Shown one piece after another: positions 13,022 to 21,660 of a stretch of 64,000 bases of DNA (position 1 is its first letter; each line of letters begins with the position of its first letter). The stretch spans positions 248,001-312,000 of the forward strand of contig NZ_LMDS01000001.1 in the NCBI RefSeq assembly GCF_001425865.1, given 5' to 3'. The notes under the pieces are model-generated. The model was not told the origin of the DNA. It searched no databases and saw only the letters and a list, made by a program, of their open reading frames with translations. The DNA comes from Rhizobacter sp. Root404 (GTDB lineage: Bacteria > Pseudomonadota > Gammaproteobacteria > Burkholderiales > Burkholderiaceae_C). The translations under genes and the position numbers were made by a program.

Positions 13022-13056
13022 TTGACTGTCAAGGCGTTTGGGACAAACATCCCAAA
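13022..13056 (+). promoter_or_regulatory. Palindromic promoter/operator of the DUF6502 pair
   Basis: Two adjacent palindromes: TTGACTGTCAA at 13022-13032 and TTTGGGACAAACATCCCAAA at 13037-13056 (7-bp perfect arms around 6 bases). TTGACT can serve as a -35 box with AAACAT 17 bases later as a weak -10, so the larger palindrome covers the -10 region. This is the layout of a repressor operator. The factor is unknown; the downstream DUF6502 protein is one candidate. Confidence 0.5.
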
Positions 13057-13057
13057 A

Positions 13058-13909
13058 ATGGAGGATGGTTCCCGAGCGACTGCGGCCCTGCATGCCGCCA
13101 CGATGCGACTGCTGCGCCCGCTGGTGCGGCTGCTGCTTCGTCACGCGGTGCCGTTCGGCGCGTTCCAGGAGATCGCGAAGCGGGCTTACGTGGAGGTGGC
13201 GATGAACGATTTCGCCATTCCGGGCAAGAAGCCCTCGGCGGCCCGCGCGTCGATCCTGACCGGCCTGACGCGCAAGGACGTGCAGCGCCTGCTGACCGAG
13301 CCGGAGCCTGATGCTGCCGAGACGAACGAGCGCTACAACCGCGCCGCCCGCGTGCTCGGCGGCTGGCTGCGCGACCCCAATTTCCATGACGCGGCCGGCA
13401 CGCCGCGCCCGCTGAGCACCGACGCCGTTGGCGATTTCCCGCAGCTCGCGCGCCTCTACAGCGGCGACATGCCGGCCCGCGCCGTGCTTGACGAGTTGCT
13501 GCGCGTCGGTGCCGTGCGGCGCCTCGACGACGGCCGCATCGAACCGGTGGCGCGCGGCTACCTGCCGATCGGCAGCTCGGTCGACAAGCTGCAGATCCTG
13601 GGCACCGACGTGGCCGACCTGATCGAGACGATCGACCACAACCTGACCGATGGCGCCGCCGACCCGCGGTTCCAGCGCAAAGTGATGTATCACCGCATTC
13701 GCGTCGGTGAGCTGCCGGCGTTCCGGCGGCTGAGCACGTCGCGGGCGCAAGCGCTGCTCGAACAACTCGACCGCTGGCTCGCCGAACACGATCTCGACGC
13801 GCCGCACGAGAACCCCCACCTGCCCCATGCCCGCGTCGGCTTGGGCATCTACTATTTCGAAGAGCGGCTCGGCGACGAGCCGCCTGCTACCAAACGAGGA
13901 CAGTCATGA
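13058..13909 (+). CDS. DUF6502 family protein
   Basis: A 283-residue soluble protein. It begins with a basic helical region (RLLRPLVRLLLRHAVPFGAFQEIAKRAYVEVA, split here by family numbering) that resembles a winged-helix DNA-binding segment. A central RASILTGLTRKDVQRLL helix-turn-helix-like stretch follows, then a C-terminal helical domain ending LGIYYFEERLGDE. The ATG at 13058 is chosen; it directly follows the palindrome at 13037-13056 and lacks a ribosome-binding site, so a leaderless message or the later ATG at 13103 is possible. Its stop overlaps the next start by ATGA, coupling it to the DUF4382 lipoprotein. Function is unknown; a transcriptional role is my inference. Confidence 0.7.
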   Translation: MEDGSRATAALHAATMRLLRPLVRLLLRHAVPFGAFQEIAKRAYVEVAMNDFAIPGKKPSAARASILTGLTRKDVQRLLTEPEPDAAETNERYNRAARVLGGWLRDPNFHDAAGTPRPLSTDAVGDFPQLARLYSGDMPARAVLDELLRVGAVRRLDDGRIEPVARGYLPIGSSVDKLQILGTDVADLIETIDHNLTDGAADPRFQRKVMYHRIRVGELPAFRRLSTSRAQALLEQLDRWLAEHDLDAPHENPHLPHARVGLGIYYFEERLGDEPPATKRGQS

Positions 13910-15090
13910 CCACTCTGTTGCGCGCTCTCGCCGCGTCCATTGCGTTGCTCCTGTCCCTGGCCGGTTGCGGCGGGGGCGGCGGTGGAGGCGGGATCGGCGG
14001 CACCGGCTCCGCGTATGGCACCGTGCGCATGTCGATGACCGACGCGCCGTCTTGCGGCTTCGATGCGGTCAACATCACGGTCGAAAAGGTCCGCATCCAC
14101 GCGAGCGCCAGCGCGGCGGACGCCGACGCGGGCTGGTCCGAGATCGTCGTCAACCCGCCGAAGCGGGTCGACCTGCTGACCCTGCAGAACGGGGTGCTGG
14201 TCGAGCTCGGCCAAACCCAGCTGCCTGCGGGCAAGTACACGCAGGTGCGGCTGGTGCTGGCCGAGAACGGCAACGGCGCGTCGGCCCTGGCGAACTCGGT
14301 CGTGCCCACCGGCGGCAGCGAGACGCCACTGACCACGCCGAGCGCGAACCAGAGCGGGCTGAAGCTCAATGCCGACATCGAGGTCGCGCCCGATCAGGTC
14401 GCCGACTACGTGCTCGATTTCGACGCCTGCAAGTCCATCGTCAAGCGCGGCAATTCGGGCCAGTACAACCTGAAGCCGGTGATCAGCGTGATCCCGCGCC
14501 TGTCGGACGCCGGGATGCGTGTGGTCGGCTACCTCGACCCCTTGCTCGCGAACGGCTCGACCAGCGTGTCAGTCCAGGTCAACGGCCAGCCGGTGAAGGC
14601 GACCGCGCCGGATTCGACCGGCCAGTTCCAGCTCTACCCGGTGCCGGCCGGCACCTATGACCTGGTGGTCACGGCACCCGGCCGCGTCACGGCCGTGATG
14701 ACCGGCGTGCCGGTCACGACGAGCGCCTACACCTATGTCAACGCCGTCGGCGCGCCGATCGTGCCGCCCGCCAGCGCGGTGCCGGCGGTGAACGGCACGG
14801 TGACGCCGGTCACGGCGACGGTGCGTGCGCTGCAGACGCTGAATGGCGGGCCGACGGTCGTGTCGGGATGGGGCGCCGTCGATGCCCTCAGCGGAGCGTT
14901 CTCGTTCTCGTTGCCGATCGCTGCGCCGGTGCGCAACGCGTACGCGGCCGGCGTGACGGCGCCAGTGTTCACGCCCGACGCCTCCGCCGCCGCCCAGTAC
15001 ACGATCGAGGCCAACTCGGCCGGTACGCTGAAGACGCAGGCGATCAATGTCAACGCGGCAGTGCCGGCGCTGACCCTGACCATCCCGTGA
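13906..15090 (+). CDS. DUF4382 domain lipoprotein
   Basis: A 394-residue secreted lipoprotein. The signal peptide ends in the lipobox LAGC, followed at once by a run of nine glycines and a GGTGSAYG linker. Residues about 38-185 form the DUF4382 domain (VRMSMTDAPSCGFDAVNITV and onward), followed by a carboxypeptidase-regulatory-like beta domain (VSVQVNGQPVKATAPDSTGQF) and a further beta-rich tail. It is probably an outer-membrane-anchored binding or adhesive protein. It is co-translated with the DUF6502 protein (ATGA overlap). Confidence 0.75.
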   Translation: MTTLLRALAASIALLLSLAGCGGGGGGGGIGGTGSAYGTVRMSMTDAPSCGFDAVNITVEKVRIHASASAADADAGWSEIVVNPPKRVDLLTLQNGVLVELGQTQLPAGKYTQVRLVLAENGNGASALANSVVPTGGSETPLTTPSANQSGLKLNADIEVAPDQVADYVLDFDACKSIVKRGNSGQYNLKPVISVIPRLSDAGMRVVGYLDPLLANGSTSVSVQVNGQPVKATAPDSTGQFQLYPVPAGTYDLVVTAPGRVTAVMTGVPVTTSAYTYVNAVGAPIVPPASAVPAVNGTVTPVTATVRALQTLNGGPTVVSGWGAVDALSGAFSFSLPIAAPVRNAYAAGVTAPVFTPDASAAAQYTIEANSAGTLKTQAINVNAAVPALTLTIP

Positions 15091-15114
15091 CGGCCCCGCG
15101 GGCCGGGCGGCGCA

Positions 15115-16044
15115 TCAGCCGTCGGCGTTGATCGTCTTGATCAGCGCCGCCAGCGTCGCGTCGGCCTGGTCGTTCGCGACCTGGCAGGTGCCCGCGGCCA
15201 CGTGGCCGCCACCGCCGTAGGTCAGCATCAGCCCGCCGACGTTGGTGCGGCTGCTGCGGTCCAGGATGGACTTGCCGGTCGCGAGCACGGTGTTCTGCTT
15301 CTGCACGCCCCACATCACGTGGATCGAGATGTTGGTTTGCGGGAACAGTGCGTAGACCATGAAGCGGTTGGTCGCATAGATCGTCTCCTCGCCACGCAGG
15401 TCGAGCACGACCAGGTTGCCGTGCACGGTGGCGCAGCGCTCGATCTGGCGGCGTGCCGGCTCGGCGTGCTCGAAGTACAGGTCGACGCGCTCGCGCACGT
15501 CCGGCAATTCCAGGATCTGGTCGATCGTGTGGTCGCGGCAGTATTCGATCAGGTCCATCATCAGCGCGTAGTTGCTGATGCGGAAGTCGCGGAAGCGGCC
15601 GAGGCCGGTGCGCGCGTCCATCAGGTAGTTCAGCAGCACCCAGCCCTTGGGGTCGAGGATGTCGTCGCGCTCGTACTGCGCGGAATCGGCCTTGTCGACC
15701 GCCAGCATCATCTCGTCGGTGATACGCGGGAAGGCGTCGCGGGCGCCGTAGTGGTTGTAGACGACGCGCGCGGCCGACGGGGCGTCGACCTCGATGATGT
15801 GGTTCAGGTGCTTGCCGTTGCGGATCGACTCCGACAGGTGGTGGTCGAACGCCAGGTAGGCGCCCGGCACGTAGGGCAGGTTGGTCGTGATGTCGCGCGG
15901 GCCGACGTCGATCTTGCCGTCCTGCATGTCCTTGGGGTGGACGAACTTGATCTCGTCGATCAGCTTCATCTCGTTCAGCAGCACGGCGCAGACCAGGCCG
16001 TCGAAATCGCTGCGGGTGATGAGACGGTACTTCTGTGGGCTCAT
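15115..16044 (-). CDS. DHH family phosphoesterase
   Basis: A 309-residue member of the DHH/DHHA1 phosphoesterase superfamily, relatives of exopolyphosphatase, NrnA and RecJ. Visible metal-binding motifs are SDFDGLV near residue 12, the DHH box in AFDHHLSES near residue 65, and a C-terminal GGGGHVAAGTC that binds substrate phosphate. Substrates in the family include oligonucleotides, cyclic dinucleotides and polyphosphate; which one applies is unclear. GAAGGA lies upstream of the ATG. Confidence 0.82.
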   Translation of the reverse strand: MSPQKYRLITRSDFDGLVCAVLLNEMKLIDEIKFVHPKDMQDGKIDVGPRDITTNLPYVPGAYLAFDHHLSESIRNGKHLNHIIEVDAPSAARVVYNHYGARDAFPRITDEMMLAVDKADSAQYERDDILDPKGWVLLNYLMDARTGLGRFRDFRISNYALMMDLIEYCRDHTIDQILELPDVRERVDLYFEHAEPARRQIERCATVHGNLVVLDLRGEETIYATNRFMVYALFPQTNISIHVMWGVQKQNTVLATGKSILDRSSRTNVGGLMLTYGGGGHVAAGTCQVANDQADATLAALIKTINADG

Positions 16045-16151
16045 GGTCGGGTCCTTCGGTTGGCGGGCGTCGTCCGCACATTTACGGCCCGGCGCGCCAC
16101 AACTGAAGGACCGTCGAGGCCGCCGCCGTGCGCTAATGCCCGACAGGGCCG

Positions 16152-17762
16152 TCAGACGGGCGTGTCGATGCTCGCCAGGTAGCGCGGCGGGCGCCGGGCC
16201 CGGGTCGCCTGCTCGAACGCGTAGGCCAGCGCCAGCAGGCGCGCCTCGCTCCACGCCCCGCTGAAGAAGGTCAGCCCGACCGGCAGGCCCTGCACGAAGC
16301 CGGCCGGCACGGTGACGGCGGGCGTGCCTGCCACCGCTGGCGCCGTGGTGCTGCCGCCGCCGACGACGTGGTCGCCGACGACGAGGTCGCTGCGCCACGC
16401 CGGCCCTCCGGTCGGCGCAACGAAGGCGTCGAGTCGGTGCTGCTTCATCACGGCGACGATGCCTTCGTCGCGTGCCACGCGAAGGCACTGGGCGCGTGCC
16501 TTCACGTAGGCCTCGTCGGTCAGCGGGCCCTTGGCTTCGGCCTTCGCGAACAGGTCCTGCCCGAACCATCGGAGCTCGCGCTCGGCGTGCCGCTCGTTGA
16601 AGGCGATCACATCGGCGAGCGACTTGACGGCGGCATTCGGGCCGAGGCCCGCGAGGTAGGCATTCAGGTCCGCCTTCAGCTCGTAAAGCAGGACGGTCAG
16701 CTCGGCATCGCCGATGCTCTCGATCGCGGGCAGTTCGACCGGGTCGACGAGCACCGCGCCGGCGCGCTCGAGTGCCGCCAGCACGCCGGCGAAGACGCGG
16801 TCGGTCGGCTCGTGGAAGCCGAAGAACTGGCGTGCGACGCCGAGCCGCGCGCCCTTGAGCGCGCCGGCGTCGAGCGCGGCGGCGTAGTCGACCGCCGGGC
16901 GTGCCCCCTCGCTCATCGCGGGATCCTGCGGATCGTGGCCGACCAGTGCACCCAGCAGCAGCGCGCAATCGCGCACGCTGCGCGCCATCGGGCCGGCGGT
17001 GTCCTGGCTGTGCGCGATCGGCACGATGCCGCGTCGGGAGATGAGGCCGACCGTCGGCTTCAGCCCAACGATGCCGCAGACCGACGACGGGCTCACGATC
17101 GAACCGTCGGTCTCGGTGCCGACCGCGGCGGCGCACAGGCTCGCCGCCACCGCCGCCCCGGAACCCGAGCTCGAGCCCGAGGCGCTGCGGTCCAGCGCGT
17201 AGGGGTTGCGGGTGAGCCCGCCGCGCGCGCTCCAGCCGCTGCTGCTCTGGCTGCTGCGGATGTTGGCCCACTCGCTGAGGTTGGTCTTGCCCAGGATCAC
17301 CGCGCCGGCGGCGCGCAAGCGCTGCACCACGAACGCGTCGTCCGGCGGTCGGATGTCCGCGAGCGCGAGCGACCCGGCGGTGGTCTGCATGCGGTCGCGG
17401 GTGGCGACGTTGTCCTTGACCAGGATCGGGATGCCATGCAGCGGCCCGCGCGTGCGACCAGCGGCGCGCTCCGCGTCGAGCTGCTTCGCGGTCGCGAGCG
17501 CGTCGGGGTTCAGCTCGATCACGCTCGCCAGCGTCGGGCCGCGGCGGTCGATCCGCTCGATGCGCTCGGTGTACGCGGAGACCAACTGTTGCGCACTGAC
17601 GCGTCCGGCCGCGAGGTCGGCCTGCAGGTCGGCAAGGCTGCGTTCTTCGAGCGCGATCGGGGTCATCGGGTCTCCGGCGGGCGCGGTCTGCGCGTTGGTG
17701 GTGGCGGGCAGCAGCGCGCCGGTGACGGTGGCGAGCAGCAAGTGGCGACGGTTCTCGTTCAT
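16152..17762 (-). CDS. Exported amidase (amidase signature family)
   Basis: A 536-residue amidase-signature enzyme. The catalytic Lys is in ILVKDN, the cis-Ser in TDGSIVSPSS and the nucleophile region in the glycine/serine-rich SASGSSSGSGAAVAA. The N-terminus MNENRRHLLLATVTGALLP has twin arginines followed by a hydrophobic stretch, compatible with Tat export. Its ATG overlaps the stop of the upstream LysR gene (ATGA), so the regulator and enzyme are co-translated. Substrate unknown. Confidence 0.85.
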   Translation of the reverse strand: MNENRRHLLLATVTGALLPATTNAQTAPAGDPMTPIALEERSLADLQADLAAGRVSAQQLVSAYTERIERIDRRGPTLASVIELNPDALATAKQLDAERAAGRTRGPLHGIPILVKDNVATRDRMQTTAGSLALADIRPPDDAFVVQRLRAAGAVILGKTNLSEWANIRSSQSSSGWSARGGLTRNPYALDRSASGSSSGSGAAVAASLCAAAVGTETDGSIVSPSSVCGIVGLKPTVGLISRRGIVPIAHSQDTAGPMARSVRDCALLLGALVGHDPQDPAMSEGARPAVDYAAALDAGALKGARLGVARQFFGFHEPTDRVFAGVLAALERAGAVLVDPVELPAIESIGDAELTVLLYELKADLNAYLAGLGPNAAVKSLADVIAFNERHAERELRWFGQDLFAKAEAKGPLTDEAYVKARAQCLRVARDEGIVAVMKQHRLDAFVAPTGGPAWRSDLVVGDHVVGGGSTTAPAVAGTPAVTVPAGFVQGLPVGLTFFSGAWSEARLLALAYAFEQATRARRPPRYLASIDTPV

Positions 17763-18745
17763 GCGGATTCGGCGGGTTCGTGATCGGCCAGGCAATTGCG
17801 GATCTGCTCGCGCAGCCAGCGGTTGCCGGGTTCGGCGTCGGCATTGGCATGCCAGTACAGGTACAGATCGTTGGCTGGCGTGGCGAGCGGGAACGGCAGC
17901 AAGCGGTTGCCGAGCGCCGCGTTCGCGCTGCCGGCGTAACGCTCGGGCATGGTCAGCAGCAGGTCGGAGCTGGCGACGAGTTGGCAGGCCGTCCAGTGGT
18001 GCTGGCAGCGCACGGCCACACGGCGCTCGTGGCCGAGGCGCTGCAGCGCCAGGTCCTCGAGACCGGGCCCGCTGCGGCGCGAGCTGGTCATCACGTGCTC
18101 CACCTCCAGGTAGGTCGCGAGGTCCAGCGTGTCGCCGACGCGCGGATGCCCGGCGCGCACGGCCACCACCATGCGTCCGCCGGCCAGCAGCTGGTACGAG
18201 ACGTGCTGGACGCGTGGCAACAGCACGTCGATCACCGCGTCGAGCTCGCCGGTCGCCAGCGCGCCGTGCAGCGCGTCGCGGTCGTGGTGGGCCGAGACGA
18301 TCTGGACGTGCGGCGCCTGCGCGCGCAGGCGTTGCGCCAGTGCCGGCAGGGTGGCCGACTCGACGATGTGACGCATGCCGATGCGGAACGCGCGGGTCGA
18401 CGTGGCCGGGTCGAACTGCTTCAGCCGATTCAGCGAGCCCTCGATCTCCTTCAGCGCGCGCCGCACCGGGCCGATCAGCGCGTGCGCGGCCGGCGTCGGC
18501 ACCATCGCGTGACCCTCGCGCACGAACAGCGGGTCGTCGACCAGTTCACGCAGACGGGCCAGCGCGTGGCTGATCGCCGGCTGGGTCAGGTTCAGGCGCT
18601 CGCTCGCGCGCGTGATGCCGCCCTCGGTGTAGATCGCGTCAAGCACGACGAACAGGTTCAGATCGACTCGGCTGACGTTGACCACGAGCGGCACGCTGAA
18701 AGGGGCAAATGCGCCCGGTGCATGACGATAACGCGCAAAGTTCAT
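17759..18745 (-). CDS. LysR family transcriptional regulator
   Basis: A LysR-type activator of about 328 residues. The winged helix-turn-helix (LNLFVVLDAIYTEGGITRA, LNLTQPAISHALARLREL) is near residues 28-85, followed by a periplasmic-binding-like effector domain. The start at 18745 (MNFARYRHAPG) is a choice; typical family members begin close to SRVDLNLF, so the true start may be a GTG about 20 codons later. It is divergent from the phosphotransferase gene and overlaps the amidase start by ATGA. Confidence 0.87.
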   Translation of the reverse strand: MNFARYRHAPGAFAPFSVPLVVNVSRVDLNLFVVLDAIYTEGGITRASERLNLTQPAISHALARLRELVDDPLFVREGHAMVPTPAAHALIGPVRRALKEIEGSLNRLKQFDPATSTRAFRIGMRHIVESATLPALAQRLRAQAPHVQIVSAHHDRDALHGALATGELDAVIDVLLPRVQHVSYQLLAGGRMVVAVRAGHPRVGDTLDLATYLEVEHVMTSSRRSGPGLEDLALQRLGHERRVAVRCQHHWTACQLVASSDLLLTMPERYAGSANAALGNRLLPFPLATPANDLYLYWHANADAEPGNRWLREQIRNCLADHEPAESA

Positions 18746-18807
18746 TGGCGCCGCCTGCCGTGGCAGCATACGGTCGCAGACCGACACAGAGCGGGCCAGG
18801 AGACAGG

Positions 18808-19881
18808 ATGATCGGACAGTTCACCGGAACCGGCGAGGTTCAGGAGCGCCACCGCTTCGACAAGGGCGCGCTCTACGCCTGGCTGCGTCGCCACGTGGAG
18901 GGCTATGGCGGCCCGCTGCAGGTGCGCCAGTTCAAGGGCGGGCAGTCGAACCCGACCTTCCTGCTCACCACGCCGTCGCGCAGCTACGTGCTGCGCCGCA
19001 AGCCGCCGGGCAAGCTGCTGCCTTCCGCGCACGCCGTGGACCGCGAGTTCCGCGTGATGCGCGCGCTCGCCGGCACCGATGTGCCGGTGCCCGAGACCTG
19101 CGCGCTGTGCGAGGACGATTCGGTCATCGGCACCGCGTTCTACGTGATGGCGAACGTGCCGGGACGCATCCTGTGGGACCCGGGCCTGCCGGGCATGGCG
19201 CCGGCTGAACGGGCCGCCATCTTCGACAGCATGAACGCCGCGATCGCGGCGCTGCACCGCGTCGACTACGCGTCGATCGGGCTGGCCGACTACGGCAAGC
19301 CCGGCAGTTTCTTCGCCCGGCAGATCGGCCGCTGGACTGCGCAGTACCGCGCGTCGGAGACCGAGCGGATCGAATCGATGGAGCGGTTGATCGAGTGGCT
19401 GCCGGCGCACATCCCGCCTTCCGAGGCGGCGTCGCTGGTGCACGGCGACTACCGCCTCGACAACCTGGTGTTCCACCCGACCGAGCCACGCGTCGTCGCG
19501 GTGCTCGACTGGGAGCTGTCGACCCTGGGCCATCCGATGGCCGATTTCGCGTACCACGCGATGGCGTGGATCATGCCGGCCGGCGAGATGCGCGGCCTGG
19601 TCGGGCTCGATCTGGCGGCGCTCGGCATTCCGAGCGCCGAGGTCTACCTGGCGCGCTACTGCGAGCGCACCGGCGCCACGCCGCCGTCCGCGATCGAGTG
19701 GTCGTTCTATATCGCCTACAACCTGTTCCGGGGTGCCGCGATCTCGCAGGGCATCCTGAAACGCGCGCTCGACGGCTCGGCCGCCAGCGCGCATGCGTTC
19801 GAGGCGGGCCGCAAGGGCCGCGCGGTGGCCGACATCGCGTGGCAGCGCGTGCTGGCCGACACCGGGCAAACACCGAACTGA
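18808..19881 (+). CDS. Phosphotransferase family protein (APH / ACAD10-11 N-domain-like)
   Basis: A 357-residue member of the aminoglycoside phosphotransferase fold. The Brenner-type catalytic motif LVHGDYRLDNLVFHP is near residue 211 and the metal-binding VLDWELSTLGHPMADFAY follows. It resembles the kinase-like domain joined to acyl-CoA dehydrogenase in ACAD10/11, thought to phosphorylate hydroxyacyl-CoA, rather than a drug-resistance enzyme. AGGAGA precedes the ATG. It heads the block with acyl-CoA ligase and wax ester synthase. Confidence 0.85.
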   Translation: MIGQFTGTGEVQERHRFDKGALYAWLRRHVEGYGGPLQVRQFKGGQSNPTFLLTTPSRSYVLRRKPPGKLLPSAHAVDREFRVMRALAGTDVPVPETCALCEDDSVIGTAFYVMANVPGRILWDPGLPGMAPAERAAIFDSMNAAIAALHRVDYASIGLADYGKPGSFFARQIGRWTAQYRASETERIESMERLIEWLPAHIPPSEAASLVHGDYRLDNLVFHPTEPRVVAVLDWELSTLGHPMADFAYHAMAWIMPAGEMRGLVGLDLAALGIPSAEVYLARYCERTGATPPSAIEWSFYIAYNLFRGAAISQGILKRALDGSAASAHAFEAGRKGRAVADIAWQRVLADTGQTPN

Positions 19882-19959
19882 CGCGGCCCGCCGCCACGCG
19901 ATAGTTCCCGCAAGACGAACCCCCGCGGCGCATCCGCGTCCCGGACCGAGGAGCCCACT

Positions 19960-21660
19960 TTGGCCGACCACCCCTGGATCAAGAACTACCCCGACGGCGT
20001 GCGCTGGGACGCGGAACTCCCGCTGATGCCGGTGCAGCAACTGCTCGACGACGCGGTGCGACGCTGGCCCGAGAACCCGGCGATCGAATTCATGGGCCGC
20101 ACGCTCACCTACCGCGAGTTCGGCGCGCTGGCGGACCGCGCGGCCAAGGGCTTCCAGCAGATCGGCGTCGGGCCCGGCGTGCACGTCGGCCTGTACCTGC
20201 CGAACACGCCGCACTATCCGATCGCCTTCTTCGGCGTGCTGAAGGCCGGTGGCACCGTCGTCAACTACTCGCCGCTCGACGCCGAGCGGGTGCTCGCGCA
20301 CAAGATCGAGGACAGCGAGACCGACGTGCTCGTGACGCTCGACCTGGCCGCGCTCTACCCGCAGATGGCGCGGCAACTGGGCACATCGCGCCTGAAGAAG
20401 CTGATCGTCGGCAACCTGGCCGACTACGCCGCGCAGCCGGCCGGCGTGCGCGCCCACCTGCAGGCGGCCGGGCAGCTGGCGCCGGTGGCGAGCGACGAGC
20501 GCCACCTGAGCTTCGACCAGCTGCTCGCCAACGACGGCGCGTACGAGGCGCATGCGCTCGGCGACCTGCGTCAGGCCATCGTCGTGCTGCAGTACACCGG
20601 CGGGACCACGGGGTTGCCGAAGGGCGCGATGCTGACCCACGCCAACCTCACTGCCGCCTGCGCCCAGTACCTCGCGACCTCGCAGGGCAACCCGCGCGTG
20701 CTGACCGAGGGCGTCGAGCGCGTGCTGGTGGTGTTGCCGCTGTTCCACATCTACGCGCTGACCGTCAACCTGCTGTACGGCGTTCGCCTGGGCGCACTGA
20801 TGGTGCTGCACGCGCGCTTCGACGTCGACGCGGTCATCAAGGACCTCATCGACAAGAAGATCAGTCTGTTCGCCGGGGTGCCGACGATGTACATGGCGCT
20901 GGCCGCGCACCCGCGGGTGCAGGCCGGCGAGCTGAAGTCGCTGCAGTTCTGCGGCTCGGGCGGCGCGCCGCTGCCGGTCGAGGTGGCGAACCGCTTCGTC
21001 GAGCTGACCGGCTGCAAGCTCAACGAGGGCTGGGGCATGACCGAGACCTCGCCGACCGGCACCTTCACGCCGGTGCACGGCATGCGCAAGGCCGGCTCGT
21101 GCGGTATGCCGCTGCCGCGCATCGAACTCAAGTTCGAAAGCCTGAGCGACCCCGAGCAGGAGGCGCCGCGCGGCGAGCCCGGCGAGCTGTGCATCCGCGG
21201 CCCGAACGTGATGAAGGGCTACTGGAAGAACGAGGCGGCCACGGCCAAGTCGATGACGAAGGACGGCTTCTTCCGCAGCGGCGATGTGGCCTACATGGAC
21301 GACGACGGCTTCGTGTTCATCGTCGACCGCACCAAGGACATGCTGCTGTGCGGCGGCTACAACGTCTACCCGAGGGTCATCGAGGAGGCGATCTACGAGC
21401 ACCCGGCGGTCGAGGAGGTGTGCGTGATCGGCATTCCCGACGAGTACCGCGGCCAGTCGCCGAAGGCCTTCATCAAGCTCAAGAACGGCGCGGCTGCGTT
21501 CACGCTCGACGAACTCAAGGCCTTCCTGAAGGACCGCATCGGCAAGCACGAGATGGTGCAGGCGATGGAGCTGCGCGCCGAGTTGCCGAAGTCGCCGGTC
21601 GGCAAGCTGCTGAAGAAGGACCTGGTCGAAGAAGAAGCGAAGAAGAGGGCGCAAGCATGA
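19960..21660 (+). CDS. Long-chain-fatty-acid--CoA ligase
   Basis: A 566-residue AMP-forming acyl-CoA synthetase. The P-loop YTGGTTGLPKGAMLTH is near residue 212, GWGMTETSPTGTF and the hinge motif SGDVAYMDDDGF follow, and the C-terminal lysine is in KSPVGKLLKKDL. It activates fatty acids with ATP and CoA. The start is a TTG with GAGGAG six bases upstream. Its stop overlaps the start of the wax ester synthase (ATGA). Confidence 0.92.
   Translation: MADHPWIKNYPDGVRWDAELPLMPVQQLLDDAVRRWPENPAIEFMGRTLTYREFGALADRAAKGFQQIGVGPGVHVGLYLPNTPHYPIAFFGVLKAGGTVVNYSPLDAERVLAHKIEDSETDVLVTLDLAALYPQMARQLGTSRLKKLIVGNLADYAAQPAGVRAHLQAAGQLAPVASDERHLSFDQLLANDGAYEAHALGDLRQAIVVLQYTGGTTGLPKGAMLTHANLTAACAQYLATSQGNPRVLTEGVERVLVVLPLFHIYALTVNLLYGVRLGALMVLHARFDVDAVIKDLIDKKISLFAGVPTMYMALAAHPRVQAGELKSLQFCGSGGAPLPVEVANRFVELTGCKLNEGWGMTETSPTGTFTPVHGMRKAGSCGMPLPRIELKFESLSDPEQEAPRGEPGELCIRGPNVMKGYWKNEAATAKSMTKDGFFRSGDVAYMDDDGFVFIVDRTKDMLLCGGYNVYPRVIEEAIYEHPAVEEVCVIGIPDEYRGQSPKAFIKLKNGAAAFTLDELKAFLKDRIGKHEMVQAMELRAELPKSPVGKLLKKDLVEEEAKKRAQA

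Noticed and set aside
18755..18766. CTGCCGTGGCAG inverted repeat between LysR and phosphotransferase genes
   Set aside because: Only 5-bp GC arms; expected by chance in this composition, and no T-N11-A LysR box could be fixed.
18808..19881. Aminoglycoside resistance kinase
   Set aside because: The APH fold is shared, but the sequence and lipid-gene neighbours match the ACAD10/11-like group rather than resistance enzymes.
18742..21654. 970-codon minus-strand frame opposite the phosphotransferase and acyl-CoA ligase
   Set aside because: The plus-strand proteins have clear catalytic motifs; the minus frame is low-complexity and matches nothing known.
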